Source: Candidatus Sedimenticola sp. (ex Thyasira tokunagai)
Lineage (GTDB): Bacteria > Pseudomonadota > Gammaproteobacteria > Chromatiales > Chromatiaceae
NCBI GenBank assembly: GCA_037318855.1
Contig: CP134874.1
Location: 1,612,598-1,676,597 of the forward strand
Reading direction: 5' to 3'
Length of the DNA: 64,000 bases
Shown here: positions 39,902 through 48,723 of the stretch, in pieces
Layout of the letters: each line of letters starts with the position of its first letter
Position numbering within the stretch: position 1 is the stretch's first letter
Notes under the pieces: generated by a model
What the model was told of the DNA's origin: nothing
Seen by the model: only the letters and a program-made list of their open reading frames with translations
Database searches by the model: none
Translations under genes and position numbers: made by a program

Positions 39902-41477
39902 AGCCCCAATATTTCACAAAATAAAAGGCAGAATCCTCGTATATTCGATATAATTCAGTTACTTACACTGTAATCGAAAAGGATTCTGCCTGTGACAAAC
40001 TGTAACCAAACTGTTCTGGAATTTCCAGTCCTTAAACGCCGCAAGGTACAGGCCGAATTTAGCGGCGGCGACATTACTTCAGATGGGGGTGTGCTTCTAC
40101 TGAGACAGATCGACAGGCGACTCGGTTTAATGAAAGCGGTTGATGCCGTCATTCCAGATCCGCGAAATCCTGATTACATCACTCACTCCCAACTGAGCCT
40201 GCTACGACAACGTGTTTACGGTCTAGGCTTGGGCTATGAAGACCTCAACGATCACAAAACCCTGCGTAATGATCCTGCTTTGCAGACGGCTGTCGACCGG
40301 GAACAGAAATTGGGTAGTCAGTCTACCCTCTGTCGGCTTGAGGGCCGTACTGGAAGAAAGGCGGCAGTCGATATCCATAGGGTGTTGATCGACCAATTCA
40401 TCGCTTCTTTTGACTCTCCTCCCGATGAGTTGATCCTGGACTTTGATGCCACCGATGATCAAGTTCATGGTATGCAGGAGGGACGCTTTTTCCATGGCTA
40501 TTATGACCACTACTGTTTTCTTCCCCTCTATGTCTTTTGTGGTGATCAATTGCTCATCAGCTACCTGAGGCCCAGCAATGTTGACGGGGCGAAACATACA
40601 TGGGCGATTCTGGCGTTACTGACGAAACGGCTGCGCCAGGAATGGCCCGATGTTCAGATCATCTTCCGAGGAGACTCCGGGTTCTGTCGCCATAGAATGC
40701 TGGACTGGTGTGAACGCCGTGGTGTGAAGTACATCATTGGTATTGCCCGCAATAAGCGGCTGGAGCAGATGATTGAACCGGGTATGCAGATTGTTGAACA
40801 ACTTGTCGAACTGACTGGCGAGAAACAGCGGGAGTTCTTCCGGTTGCACTATGCCGCCAAGAGTTGGAAACATACTCGCCAGGTCATTGCTAAGCTGGAG
40901 GTCACAGACAAGGGGCGCAATCCACGTTTCATCGTCACCAATCTGGAAGGTGACAAGCAGGCACTCTACGATGATCTCTACTGTGCCCGTGGCGAGATGG
41001 AGAACCGGATTAAAGAGCAGCAGATGGGGCTCTTTGCAGATCGTACCAGTGCCCACTATTGGTGGGCGAATCAGTTCCGGTTACTCCTCTCCAGCCTGGC
41101 TTATGTGCTGATGGAGAGTATCCGCCGGTTGGCGCTCAAGGGCACAGAACTGGCGAGAGGCCAAGTAGGCACGCTTCGGATCAAGTTGTTAAAGATCGGT
41201 GCAGTTATGCTGCGCAATACGCGCCGTATCCGCTTCCTGCTCTCCAGCGCTTACCCTTATCAGGATCTCTTCGCCTTGGTGGTTGCTCGTCTGCGACCCG
41301 GATAGTTCTCAAGGAGTGCCGCCCCGGCACGATGATAAACAATGGGGGTAAGGGGGAGGTGTGCTTTGATTGTCAGAAAACCACCTTCGATAAGATATAC
41401 ATTCCTATCTTGCTTCTGACTTGCTTAGTATGGGTTAAAAAGCATCGAATCGAATGCTGGGTGAAACATGCGGGCTA
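39902..41477 (+). mobile_element. IS1380-family insertion sequence
   Basis: The left end TAGCCCCAATATTTCAC and the right end GTGAAACATGCGGGCTAA are imperfect inverted repeats enclosing one transposase gene. CTA(G/A) on both sides suggests a short target duplication shared with the neighbouring short element. Borders are uncertain by a few bases. Confidence 0.8.
39992..41305 (+). CDS. IS1380-family transposase
   Basis: The product (437 aa, GTG start) matches the IS1380 family. It has AEFSGGDITSDGGVLLLRQIDRRLGL at the N-terminus, the catalytic ILDFDATDDQVHG (Asp), IIFRGDSGFCRHRMLDWCE (Asp) and ENRIKEQQMGLFADRTS (Glu). Spacing and length are standard. The frame is intact. Confidence 0.93.
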   Translation: MTNCNQTVLEFPVLKRRKVQAEFSGGDITSDGGVLLLRQIDRRLGLMKAVDAVIPDPRNPDYITHSQLSLLRQRVYGLGLGYEDLNDHKTLRNDPALQTAVDREQKLGSQSTLCRLEGRTGRKAAVDIHRVLIDQFIASFDSPPDELILDFDATDDQVHGMQEGRFFHGYYDHYCFLPLYVFCGDQLLISYLRPSNVDGAKHTWAILALLTKRLRQEWPDVQIIFRGDSGFCRHRMLDWCERRGVKYIIGIARNKRLEQMIEPGMQIVEQLVELTGEKQREFFRLHYAAKSWKHTRQVIAKLEVTDKGRNPRFIVTNLEGDKQALYDDLYCARGEMENRIKEQQMGLFADRTSAHYWWANQFRLLLSSLAYVLMESIRRLALKGTELARGQVGTLRIKLLKIGAVMLRNTRRIRFLLSSAYPYQDLFALVVARLRPG

Positions 41478-41724
41478 ACGGTGTGTCACTGATGGTGGGT
41501 ATGCTTCTCGTAATATTGTCCGGCGATCCTGCGCAAAGGGGAAAAATTCCGGAAATTCAACGTGAGTTCGCTGATTGCCTTCCGCCTCATCGAGGAGAAG
41601 GCTCATCTGACCGGTTTACCGTTAGGTCCACTTCTGACTAGAAATGACCGTAGGCAGAAAACAGCACAAAGCGGACAAGGTCATTTAGATGGAATCAGCC
41701 ATGAACAGACATTTTGTTTGCTCA
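41478..41724. other. Intergenic stretch with repeat remnants
   Basis: No gene is recognised. GGTCCACTTCTGACTAGAAATGACC (41615 region) and ACAGCACAAAGCGGACAAGG (41664 region) resemble the two ends of the repeat split by the IS30 element at 42959. That suggests a second, decayed copy of the same repeat. Confidence 0.4.
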
Positions 41725-42681
41725 CTATTCAGGCGTTGAAGCACCTTTTGCGGCCGGTGATTCTAGTATCCTCTTACGCCTCCAGAGTCTTCCATCTATA
41801 GCCGATAATCCAAAGCCGATTAAGGTCATTCCGATGAAGTGGATAAGTTCAAGCGACTCACCGAGCACAAGCGAACCGAGAAGGATGGCCGAAACCGGGA
41901 TGAGAAAAGTGACAAGTAGGAGGTTAGTAGCTCCAGCCGACGCGAGAATCCGGAAGTACAAGATGTAGGCTACCGCAGTAGATAAGATAGCTAGGCTGAT
42001 TATTGCGGCAACTGTGCCGATAGCCGGAACATCAAGGCTGAACGGGCGATCTATGTAGATAGCGACAGGTGCCAGGACGATTGAAGAGGCTGTAACTTGA
42101 CCAGCCGCAGTAACAACCGGATCAATGCCGATAGCCTTGAATCGGCGACCGAACACACCTGCAAAAGCATACGACATCGCTGCACCAAGTACCGCGATCT
42201 GGGCCAAAACATCAGCTCCCAACCCACTAAGCGCGGAAGGACCAATCATCAGAATAACCCCGACAAAACCAATAATCACGCCGACCAGCTTCATCGGTGT
42301 TGTTCGTTCATCTGCCAGAAGAATCCCGGCAACGATAACGGTGAAGAGCGGTGTGGTGGCATTCAAGATAGATGCAAGGCCGGAAGTGATATGGATTTGA
42401 CCCCAGACGATGAGAGTGAAAGGAATAACGTTGTTGAGCAATCCCATTATGAGAAATGCTGTCCATGCTCCGATAGTCATCGGCGGACGGTGCCCAATGA
42501 CGATTGCGAAGAGCCAGAGCGCGACTGCAGCCATGGCCACGCGTAGAAATACAACTGTCAAGGGCGGCAGTTCGGATATAATTACCTCGACGAAGAAGAA
42601 AGAACCACCCCAGAGCAAGGATAATGTCAATAACATTACCCACTCCTTAGCACCCATCTCGCTATTGATTGGAGAACTCAT
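41725..42681 (-). CDS. EamA/DMT-superfamily membrane exporter
   Basis: The product (318 aa) has about ten hydrophobic segments arranged as two EamA repeats, for example LLTLSLLWGGSFFFVEVII at the start and IIGFVGVILMIGPSA in the middle. Proteins of this drug/metabolite transporter superfamily often export amino acids or other small metabolites. The substrate cannot be predicted. ATG 42681 is the first good start. The gene is flanked on both sides by insertion-sequence material. Confidence 0.85.
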   Translation of the reverse strand: MSSPINSEMGAKEWVMLLTLSLLWGGSFFFVEVIISELPPLTVVFLRVAMAAVALWLFAIVIGHRPPMTIGAWTAFLIMGLLNNVIPFTLIVWGQIHITSGLASILNATTPLFTVIVAGILLADERTTPMKLVGVIIGFVGVILMIGPSALSGLGADVLAQIAVLGAAMSYAFAGVFGRRFKAIGIDPVVTAAGQVTASSIVLAPVAIYIDRPFSLDVPAIGTVAAIISLAILSTAVAYILYFRILASAGATNLLLVTFLIPVSAILLGSLVLGESLELIHFIGMTLIGFGLSAIDGRLWRRKRILESPAAKGASTPE

Positions 42682-42799
42682 TACATCAGCGCCTCTGCCA
42701 CAATTTATTGAGTAGCATCGTAGCTGGCATTCCTTTCCGGTGCATTCCGATTCTTGCTATTTTTCCTTACCTTTTCTCCAAATCTTGTGGTTTGTAACC

Positions 42800-42958
42800 T
42801 CAGCGGTTCAGTGACGGCTCAAGGTCGTAAGCGGCAGCATGCCGAGCAAATCCTGAACGTCAGCTTGGTCACATTGCAGCCGTCTAGTCAAAATCCTCTA
42901 ATGTCCGCTCATGACTAAGAAGAGTCATCGACTTGCCCACTATGATAGGCTGCTATCA
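42800..42958. repeat. Repeat segment left of the IS30 element
   Basis: TTGGTCACATTGCAGCCGTCT and TGTCCGCTCATGACTAAGAAGAGTCAT are closely matched at 45530-45590 (GGTCGCATTGCAGCCATCTGG, CCCGCTTCTGACTAAGAAAAGTCATT). The matching right part, ACAAAGCGGACA, continues at 44192 on the other side of the IS30 element. An older repeat has therefore been split. Confidence 0.55.
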
Positions 42959-44191
42959 GCTGCGGTTTCAACCGGTCGATGCAACATCTAATCTCTAACA
43001 ATAGAGAGGAGGTTGTTGAAAATGAAGCGGCGACCAAGGATTTATTACACGGAAGAACAAAAGGCATTGATGTGGGATCGCTGGAAGAAAGGTGAATCCC
43101 TCGGCTCGATTGCTCGGTTGTTTGACCGGCATCATCCATCGATCGAACGTATCATTCGAGAGCATGGAGGAATGCGCCCGGCAGATCGTCGACGACCACC
43201 TTACGCACTAACCCTGGCGGAACGGGAAGAAATATCACGCGGTATAGCTGCAGGTTGTTCCATACGTTTAATCGCAGCCTCCCTGGGGCGCGCACCTTCG
43301 ACCATCAGTCGGGAAATCAAACGCAACGGCGGTCAACGTTGTTACCGAGCAAGTCAGGCCGATCAAGCGGCCTGGGATCGTGCACATCGCCCTAAAACCT
43401 GTAAACTGGCAGAGAACCGTGCATTGGCCCGAATCGTAGCCAGGAAGCTCCAATTGGAGTGGTCACCCGAGCAGATTGCGGGCTGGCTCAAGCACGCCTA
43501 TCCGAACGACGAGCACTACCAGGTGTCACACGAGACGATCTACAAGAGCCTTTTCATCCTGCCCCGTGGTGCCTTGAAGAAAGAGCTGTTGCAGCATTTG
43601 AGGCGTACGCGAATGATGCGACGGTCGCGCCACCATACACAGAAAACAGCGGATCACGGCCGGATTACCGACACGGTATCGATTCGTGAGCGGCCCGCCT
43701 CGGTGGAAGATCGGGCCGTACCCGGTCACTGGGAAGGCGATCTGCTGTTCGGAAGCAACAACAGCCAGATAGCCACTCTGGTGGAGCGCCATACGCGCAA
43801 CGTGATGCTGGCCAAAGTCGACAGCAAAGACACCGAAACAGTGATCAATGCTTTGACCAAACAGGCACACAAATTACCGAGGGAGCTTTACAAGTCCCTT
43901 ACCTGGGACCGAGGCAAAGAAATGGCCGATCACAAACGCTTCACCTTGGCCACCGATATTAAGGTGTATTTCTGTGATCCTCACAACCCTTGGCAGCGGG
44001 GTTCCAACGAAAACACCAATGGGCTATTAAGGCAATACTTCCCGAAAGGAATGGATCTGTCAGAGGTATCACAAGCAAAGTTGAATGCTGTTGCAAGGCG
44101 ATTAAACGAACGGCCAAGAAAAACGCTAAACTATGAAACACCAGCCGAACGATTTAGCCAATGTGTTGCATCGACCGGTTGAAACCGCAGC
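42959..44191 (+). mobile_element. IS30-family insertion sequence
   Basis: Perfect inverted ends of at least 28 bases begin GCTGCGGTTTCAACCGGTCG on the left and have their exact reverse complement at 44164-44191. They enclose one transposase gene. No clear target duplication is visible, in line with the very short duplications of this family. Confidence 0.9.
43022..44182 (+). CDS. IS30-family transposase
   Basis: The product (386 aa from ATG 43022) has an N-terminal helix-turn-helix (YTEEQKALMWDRWKKGESLGSIARLF) and a second one (SIRLIAASLGRAPSTISREIKRNG). The IS30 catalytic core shows GHWEGDLLFG, SLTWDRGKEMADHKRF and NPWQRGSNENTNGLLRQYFPKG (DDE). AGAGAGGAGG lies about ten bases before the ATG, which makes it a better start than the TTG codons at 43013 and 43016. 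The frame is intact. Confidence 0.93.
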   Translation: MKRRPRIYYTEEQKALMWDRWKKGESLGSIARLFDRHHPSIERIIREHGGMRPADRRRPPYALTLAEREEISRGIAAGCSIRLIAASLGRAPSTISREIKRNGGQRCYRASQADQAAWDRAHRPKTCKLAENRALARIVARKLQLEWSPEQIAGWLKHAYPNDEHYQVSHETIYKSLFILPRGALKKELLQHLRRTRMMRRSRHHTQKTADHGRITDTVSIRERPASVEDRAVPGHWEGDLLFGSNNSQIATLVERHTRNVMLAKVDSKDTETVINALTKQAHKLPRELYKSLTWDRGKEMADHKRFTLATDIKVYFCDPHNPWQRGSNENTNGLLRQYFPKGMDLSEVSQAKLNAVARRLNERPRKTLNYETPAERFSQCVASTG

Positions 44192-44223
44192 ACAAAGCGG
44201 ACACGCAAATACCACTCCTACCC

Positions 44224-44510
44224 CCGCTGACCGCCAAGGAAGGCTGAAAGCCGAGGCGGTTAGTCCCCGGTAGTCGCGAGGCGATACTGGATGCCCGGCG
44301 TGCGCATAGCGCCAGAGGGAATCCAAGATCGCATACGAACGCGACGTCAAGTCATCTCGGGAGTCAGCGACGAAGCAGTAACGAGCTTGCGATGTTATTG
44401 CGTAGTGCTGGAGACCGGGACGGCCGGGGCAATAATAGGCTGTCGAAGATTGAGTGCAAAAGGGGGACTCGGATGTCCCGTTTTGCATCACGAAATCGAA
44501 GACTCGCTTA
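44224..44510 (+). mobile_element. Repeated structured element, copy A2
   Basis: This 287-bp copy is nearly identical to A1 at 35842, with a single-base length difference at AATCCAAGATCGC. It begins about 30 bases after the IS30 element. It ends GACTCGCTTA directly before the CTCTCTTGACA promoter of the MerR operon. All hairpins described for A1 are present. Confidence 0.88.
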
Positions 44511-44515
44511 CTCTC

Positions 44516-44566
44516 TTGACAATCTTACGTCTACGTTAGATACTATAATCTCTAGCTAACGGTAGA
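44516..44566 (+). promoter_or_regulatory. Promoter and palindrome of the small MerR operon
   Basis: TTGACA (44516-44521) is followed 19 bases later by TACTAT and 22 bases later by TATAAT. A longer than normal spacer is typical of MerR-controlled promoters. TCTACGTTAG (44530-44539) and CTAACGGTAGA (44556-44566) are inverted copies around the -10 region and could be the operator. A GGAGAG ribosome site follows before ATG 44582. Confidence 0.6.
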
Positions 44567-44581
44567 TATTGGAGAGTTATC

Positions 44582-44803
44582 ATGCAAGCTACTGACATCA
44601 TGATTCACATCAATGAATCACTGGAAAGCGATAAGCAACAGGGCCTCGAATCTGAGCTCAGAGCAATTGACGGTGTAATTGCACCCAGGTTTAACAAGCC
44701 TCATCTACTCGTGGTTGCATACGATTCGGATGTTACAAGCACACCAGAGTTACTGAAGCAGGTAGTAGACAAAGGTTATACGGCCCAGATCGTAGGGCTA
44801 TAG
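44582..44803 (+). CDS. Small HMA-like protein without the metal-binding cysteines
   Basis: The product (73 aa) resembles the ferredoxin-like heavy-metal-associated fold (IMIHINESLESDKQQGLESELRAIDGV, then LLVVAYDSDVTSTPELLKQVVDKGYTAQIVGL). The usual CxxC metal site is absent. It is the first gene of an operon with a MerR regulator five bases downstream. A regulatory or chaperone-like role tied to metal or redox stress is possible but unproven. Confidence 0.7.
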   Translation: MQATDIMIHINESLESDKQQGLESELRAIDGVIAPRFNKPHLLVVAYDSDVTSTPELLKQVVDKGYTAQIVGL

Positions 44804-44807
44804 TTCC

Positions 44808-45290
44808 TTGATTTCTGGGAATGCGCATAAGATAGGGGACGTAGCAGCAATTCTCGCTACGTCCATCCGAGCGCTCAGGTACTACGAGGAAGAGGGTCTG
44901 GTTACTCCAATTCGCACAGATGGAGGGACTCGACTCTATTCTAATAATCATATCGATAGGTTAAGAGCAATTCTTAATCTAACAAAGACTGGATACTCCA
45001 TTGAAGCCATTAAATCACTTTCGCAGCTTCGCGAAAAACATCGCACAGGAGATAAGAGCCAGAAAGCCATTTCTGATCAATTAGATGAATGGTTAGCAGG
45101 CATTGATTCGCATATTCATCAACTAAAACTACTTGCTCATGAAATAATGATGGCCAAACAGACGCTTCAAAAATGTTCTGGATGCAATAACCAACCAAGC
45201 TCCAAGGGATGTCCATCCTGTCCTGTAAAGAATCATCTTGTAGACATCGAGTTACTGAATCTGATTTGGGATCAAGAGTCAGGACGATAA
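44808..45290 (+). CDS. MerR-family transcriptional regulator with C-terminal cysteine cluster
   Basis: The product (160 aa) starts at a TTG codon; no in-frame ATG precedes the conserved region. It has the MerR winged helix (HKIGDVAAILATSIRALRYYEEEGLVTP), a coiled-coil dimer helix, and a C-terminal cysteine cluster CSGCNNQPSSKGCPSC suited to binding a metal or Fe-S cluster. It probably controls its own operon through the palindrome at 44530-44566. Its inducer is not evident. Confidence 0.87.
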   Translation: MISGNAHKIGDVAAILATSIRALRYYEEEGLVTPIRTDGGTRLYSNNHIDRLRAILNLTKTGYSIEAIKSLSQLREKHRTGDKSQKAISDQLDEWLAGIDSHIHQLKLLAHEIMMAKQTLQKCSGCNNQPSSKGCPSCPVKNHLVDIELLNLIWDQESGR

Positions 45291-45292
45291 AC

Positions 45293-45460
45293 ATGAAATC
45301 AACACAAACATACTGGAATACGTTGGATAAGCAGTACGCTGGTGAATGGAAAATTACTCCTGGTTCAGATGGGAGTCTATCTCAATTGACAATTGCTGAT
45401 GGTGACGTTGTGATACTTGAAATGTCATACCCCAGCCAATCCGTAACAGAAGAGAACTGA
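45293..45460 (+). CDS. Small hypothetical protein downstream of merR
   Basis: The product (55 aa, MKSTQTYWNTLDKQYAGEWK...) begins two bases after the merR stop and has an AGGACG ribosome site inside the merR end. It is acidic, shows no membrane segment, and belongs to no family I recognise. The tight spacing supports a real third gene of the operon. Confidence 0.6.
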   Translation: MKSTQTYWNTLDKQYAGEWKITPGSDGSLSQLTIADGDVVILEMSYPSQSVTEEN

Positions 45461-45775
45461 TAACCAGCTAGCACACTATGCGCTGCGGTAAAACGTGATG
45501 ACGGTGATGATCATTGATGTCTGATTTGGTCGCATTGCAGCCATCTGGCCGGAATCACGTTAGGCCCGCTTCTGACTAAGAAAAGTCATTGAGTTGCTTG
45601 CTCTAAATTGACTGCAGACATCAGCTGGAATGGAGTAACAGGCTGGAGTCGGCCAGCTGATGTTCACTCCCTTGTGCCACTTTTCCATGAAGTGATTTAT
45701 GGGGTTCGGTATAAGCAATCGCTAAGACGAAACGATCTCTGCAGTTAACTACACCTGAACCGGATATTTCATAGG
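45461..45775. repeat. Intergenic repeat region
   Basis: There is no gene. The first part (45530-45590) is a diverged copy of the repeat segment at 42850-42935. An 11-bp inverted repeat, ACATCAGCTGG (45618-45628) and CCAGCTGATGT (45653-45663), follows. CCGGATATTTCAT near 45757 resembles an IS1380-type end. Confidence 0.5.
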
Positions 45776-47164
45776 TTATATGTCGAGGATATCTCCAGGA
45801 TCAGGTACATTAGCTTTCATATTGAGCTCAGATTCCAGCGTGTCACGAAAAAACTGTTTCGATTCGTCTTCCCCATGAACCACATGGATTTCTGGATTAG
45901 TTTCGAAATTACTGACCCATCGCTTCAGGTCATCGATATCAGCATGGGCTGAAAGACCGCCAACCGTATGGATACTGGCCTTTACCCTGTACTCATCGCC
46001 ATGAATTCTCACTGTAGAATGCCCATCGACAAGTTTCCTTCCCAATGTGCCATTGGCCTGATAACCAACGATCATGATATGCGACCCACTGTGTGAAATA
46101 TTGTTTTTGAGATGGTGGACGATACGCCCACCTGTACACATCCCACTGGCAGAGATAATTATGGCACCGCTTTTAATCCGGTTTATGGCCATTGATTCTT
46201 TCGGTGATTCGGTAAGACGTAGGTTTCTAAGATGGGGCATCTCATTGACTTTCTTTCTCAGTTTGGTTGCCTCCTCATCATAGAGGTGAGGGTACTCCCA
46301 ATAGACCTTGCTAGCCCGTATGGCCATAGGACTGTCGAGAAAAACCTCCCACTGATCAAGCTCCCATTCATCGTAGTATTTCCCAAGGTAGTAGAGGATT
46401 TCTTGGCTACGACCAATTGAGAAAGCAGGAATCAGTAAATTGCCCTTTTCATGCGCTGCGTCCCTAATAACCTGACCAATCTCATCAATGGTGCCCTGAC
46501 GATCCCTATGACGGCGGTTACCATATGTGCTCTCGATAATGACATGATCGGCGCGCTTTATTACAGCAGGGTCATTCAATATGGGAGTGTTGTACTGTCC
46601 CAAGTCACCACTGAAAACAATCTTTCGCTCCTTACTCTCCTCCTTCAACCAGATCTCCACACTACCTGAACCGAGAATATGCCCTGCATCCTGATACCTG
46701 ATCTGCACTTCTGGGAGAACCTCCTTTTTCTCACCATAGCGAAGTCCAACCACATTGTTTAACGCGTTAACCGCGTCACTTACTTCGTAGAGTGGCTCAA
46801 TTAACGGTTTATTCTTTCGCTGGCGCCATTTGTTCTCGTATTGTGCATCTTTATTTTGCAGATAGGCAGAATCCTGAAGAAGGATCTCCAGCAGATCTTT
46901 AGTTGCATTCTGAGTGTAGATAGGTCCCTGATAGCCCTGCTTTACCAGCAGAGGAATGCGGCCTGAGTGATCGATGTGACCGTGACTCAGAACTACCGCA
47001 TCTATCTCGTTGGGTGAAAATGGAAAGGGTGTGCGGTTTTTCTCCATCTCTTTGCGGCGCCCCTGGATCAGACCGCAATCGAGCAAGATAGTCTTGCCAC
47101 CGACACGAAGAATGTGACAGGAACCTGTCACACCGCTGGCTGCGCCATAGAATTCAATCTGCAT
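45776..47164 (-). CDS. MBL-fold/beta-CASP RNA-processing-type hydrolase
   Basis: The product (462 aa) is a metallo-beta-lactamase-fold protein with a beta-CASP and RNA-specificity C-terminal region, as in CPSF-73/Ysh1-like bacterial exonucleases. The metal motif SHGHIDHSGR is near residue 60. Further metal ligands lie in DAGHILGSGS and SGDLGQ, and the C-terminal motifs in SASGMCTGGRIVHHL and GGLSAHAD. Such enzymes cut or trim RNA; the true substrate is unknown. ATG 47164 is preceded by GAGGAGTGA. It is divergent from the next gene. Confidence 0.9.
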   Translation of the reverse strand: MQIEFYGAASGVTGSCHILRVGGKTILLDCGLIQGRRKEMEKNRTPFPFSPNEIDAVVLSHGHIDHSGRIPLLVKQGYQGPIYTQNATKDLLEILLQDSAYLQNKDAQYENKWRQRKNKPLIEPLYEVSDAVNALNNVVGLRYGEKKEVLPEVQIRYQDAGHILGSGSVEIWLKEESKERKIVFSGDLGQYNTPILNDPAVIKRADHVIIESTYGNRRHRDRQGTIDEIGQVIRDAAHEKGNLLIPAFSIGRSQEILYYLGKYYDEWELDQWEVFLDSPMAIRASKVYWEYPHLYDEEATKLRKKVNEMPHLRNLRLTESPKESMAINRIKSGAIIISASGMCTGGRIVHHLKNNISHSGSHIMIVGYQANGTLGRKLVDGHSTVRIHGDEYRVKASIHTVGGLSAHADIDDLKRWVSNFETNPEIHVVHGEDESKQFFRDTLESELNMKANVPDPGDILDI

Positions 47165-47498
47165 CAGGTCACTCCTCAGAATAAAGAACGGGGCACACTA
47201 AAAATGGAATGGTACAGAAAAAACCACCGAAGTGGGTTTCTCTGAAGTGAATCAAGAGAAGGAATTATCCCTCCGTCAAATCCTCGATAGAGGCATCAGG
47301 TGCATTTTTCTTAACAGAGTCAATGCCATTCGTACAGCCTGATTTCGTTTTATAGCCTTCGCCGGCAAGAATATTATGCACTTTAAAACGAAAGCGAAAT
47401 TCTCTACAGAATAGTGCTTTGGGAAATGGGTACTCACAACATTTAATACTAATGGTAAGATAGTATCTTAGACGAGGACAAGTTATTTGGATTTCAAT
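47165..47498. promoter_or_regulatory. Divergent intergenic region with a perfect 15-base palindrome
   Basis: This stretch of about 330 bases separates two divergent genes. TAAGATAGTATCTTA at 47456-47470 is a perfect palindrome, 28 bases before ATG 47499, in an operator-like position. No gene is seen. Confidence 0.45.
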
Positions 47499-48182
47499 AT
47501 GGCCGAAGAGACGCGCAATAGAGGATTACGAGGCATCCATGTTTTATGGATTGTTCTTGTCACAATATTAATAACAATAGCAGTCACTTTCTGGGCTGTG
47601 CGCACTTACATATACGCAAAGGACTTCAAACCGGTTGAACTTAGCGCGAAGGAACAACAAACACTCAATATCAAACTGAAGAGCTTAGGCTATGATCCCG
47701 TTCCAGTGGTACATCAAAATTCACATGGAGCATCACCGGAAACCGATGAGCAATGGTTAAGAGCTGAACGCTACAGCGAGGAAGGAGCCTTGCGTGAGGT
47801 AAACTTTAGCGAACGTGAGCTCAATGCCATGTTGGCTAAAAATCGCGATCTAGCAAAAAAACTTGCTGTTGATATGAGCGATGATCTTGTAAGCGCCAGG
47901 CTGTTGGTCCCACTTGATAAAGACTTTCCGGTTCTAGGTGGGAAAACTCTACGTGTCTCAGCAGGTGTTGAAATGGCTTTCCGAGACGCAAAACCTGTTG
48001 TAATTCTAAAGGGCGTCAGCATTATGGGAATACCCATTCCAAATTCCTGGCTAGGCGGATTGAAGAATATTGATTTGATAAGTGAATTTGGGGATGAAAA
48101 CGGTTTTTGGAGTGGATTTTCCGATGGTGTAGAGGATGTTCGGATTGAAGAGGGACATCTTAAGGTCAAGCTCAAAGAATAG
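47499..48182 (+). CDS. Hypothetical single-pass membrane protein
   Basis: The product (227 aa from ATG 47499) has one N-terminal transmembrane helix (VLWIVLVTILITIAVTFWAV) and an extracytoplasmic domain with VNFSERELNAMLAKN, DLVSARLLVPLDKDFPVLGGKTLRV and a conserved-looking end (NSWLGGLKNIDLI). The fold resembles anchored domains found in several gammaproteobacterial proteins of unknown function. A TTG at 47487 could add four residues. No function is assigned. Confidence 0.7.
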   Translation: MAEETRNRGLRGIHVLWIVLVTILITIAVTFWAVRTYIYAKDFKPVELSAKEQQTLNIKLKSLGYDPVPVVHQNSHGASPETDEQWLRAERYSEEGALREVNFSERELNAMLAKNRDLAKKLAVDMSDDLVSARLLVPLDKDFPVLGGKTLRVSAGVEMAFRDAKPVVILKGVSIMGIPIPNSWLGGLKNIDLISEFGDENGFWSGFSDGVEDVRIEEGHLKVKLKE

Positions 48183-48319
48183 TCGCTACAATTTAGTTTG
48201 CGACCAAATGCCTACCTATAGATTTCTAGGCTAAACGGCCGCAGTCAACCTGAAGCGGTAGTTCGAAATACCTACAAAAAGAGGCCCTAAGCATACCTAC
48301 AGTATTCAGAAGATCAGTT

Positions 48320-48520
48320 TCATTCTCGTGAACCAATGGGTGCCAGTAACATATAAAAAATCCACGCGAACCAGGAGACAAATAAGACGGCTAACAGCCA
48401 AAATATTTTTTCAGCTCCCGATGTTTTCTGCGATTTCAAAATAAAGATTATGGGTAGAAGCCAGAAAAGAATAATTAGGATGATAAACCCAACGCCTAGG
48501 CCAAGAGTGGTCTCTAACAC
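48320..48520 (-). CDS. Small membrane protein (PLDc_N-like)
   Basis: The product (66 aa) has two hydrophobic helices (GFIILIILFWLLPIIFIL and KIFWLLAVLFVSWFAWIFYMLL) joined by a short charged loop KSQKTSGAEK. That layout is like the N-terminal membrane module called PLDc_N or small superinfection-immunity-type proteins. Function is unknown. ATG 48520 is preceded by AGGAGAAGT, read on the minus strand. Confidence 0.65.
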   Translation of the reverse strand: MLETTLGLGVGFIILIILFWLLPIIFILKSQKTSGAEKIFWLLAVLFVSWFAWIFYMLLAPIGSRE

Positions 48521-48655
48521 TATACTTCTCCAATAAGTTAATAATTATCAACAGTATGCTGCATTCTAATTCCCATCTTTTCAAGCCAAGTAGGTGATGC
48601 TGTGAAATGGATTACGATTGGCTAGTGTTGCGCGCGAAAAGTTCCTACCACACTC

Positions 48656-48687
48656 AAAAGGATCGCCATTGTGCGGCCCTTTTTTCT
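48656..48687 (+). terminator. Possible terminator hairpin
   Basis: AAGGATCGC and GCGGCCCTT can pair around CATTGT, with TTTTTT following on the plus strand. No obvious plus-strand transcript ends here, so it may be a remnant of a tRNA-type terminator or serve read-through from 47.5 kb. Confidence 0.4.
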
Positions 48688-48723
48688 TTACAGCACATGA
48701 GAGAACACCACCTGTGAGGTGTA

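Noticed and set aside
48656-48687. Additional tRNA gene
   Set aside because: Only a CTACCAC-like stretch and a terminator-like hairpin are present; no cloverleaf can be drawn.
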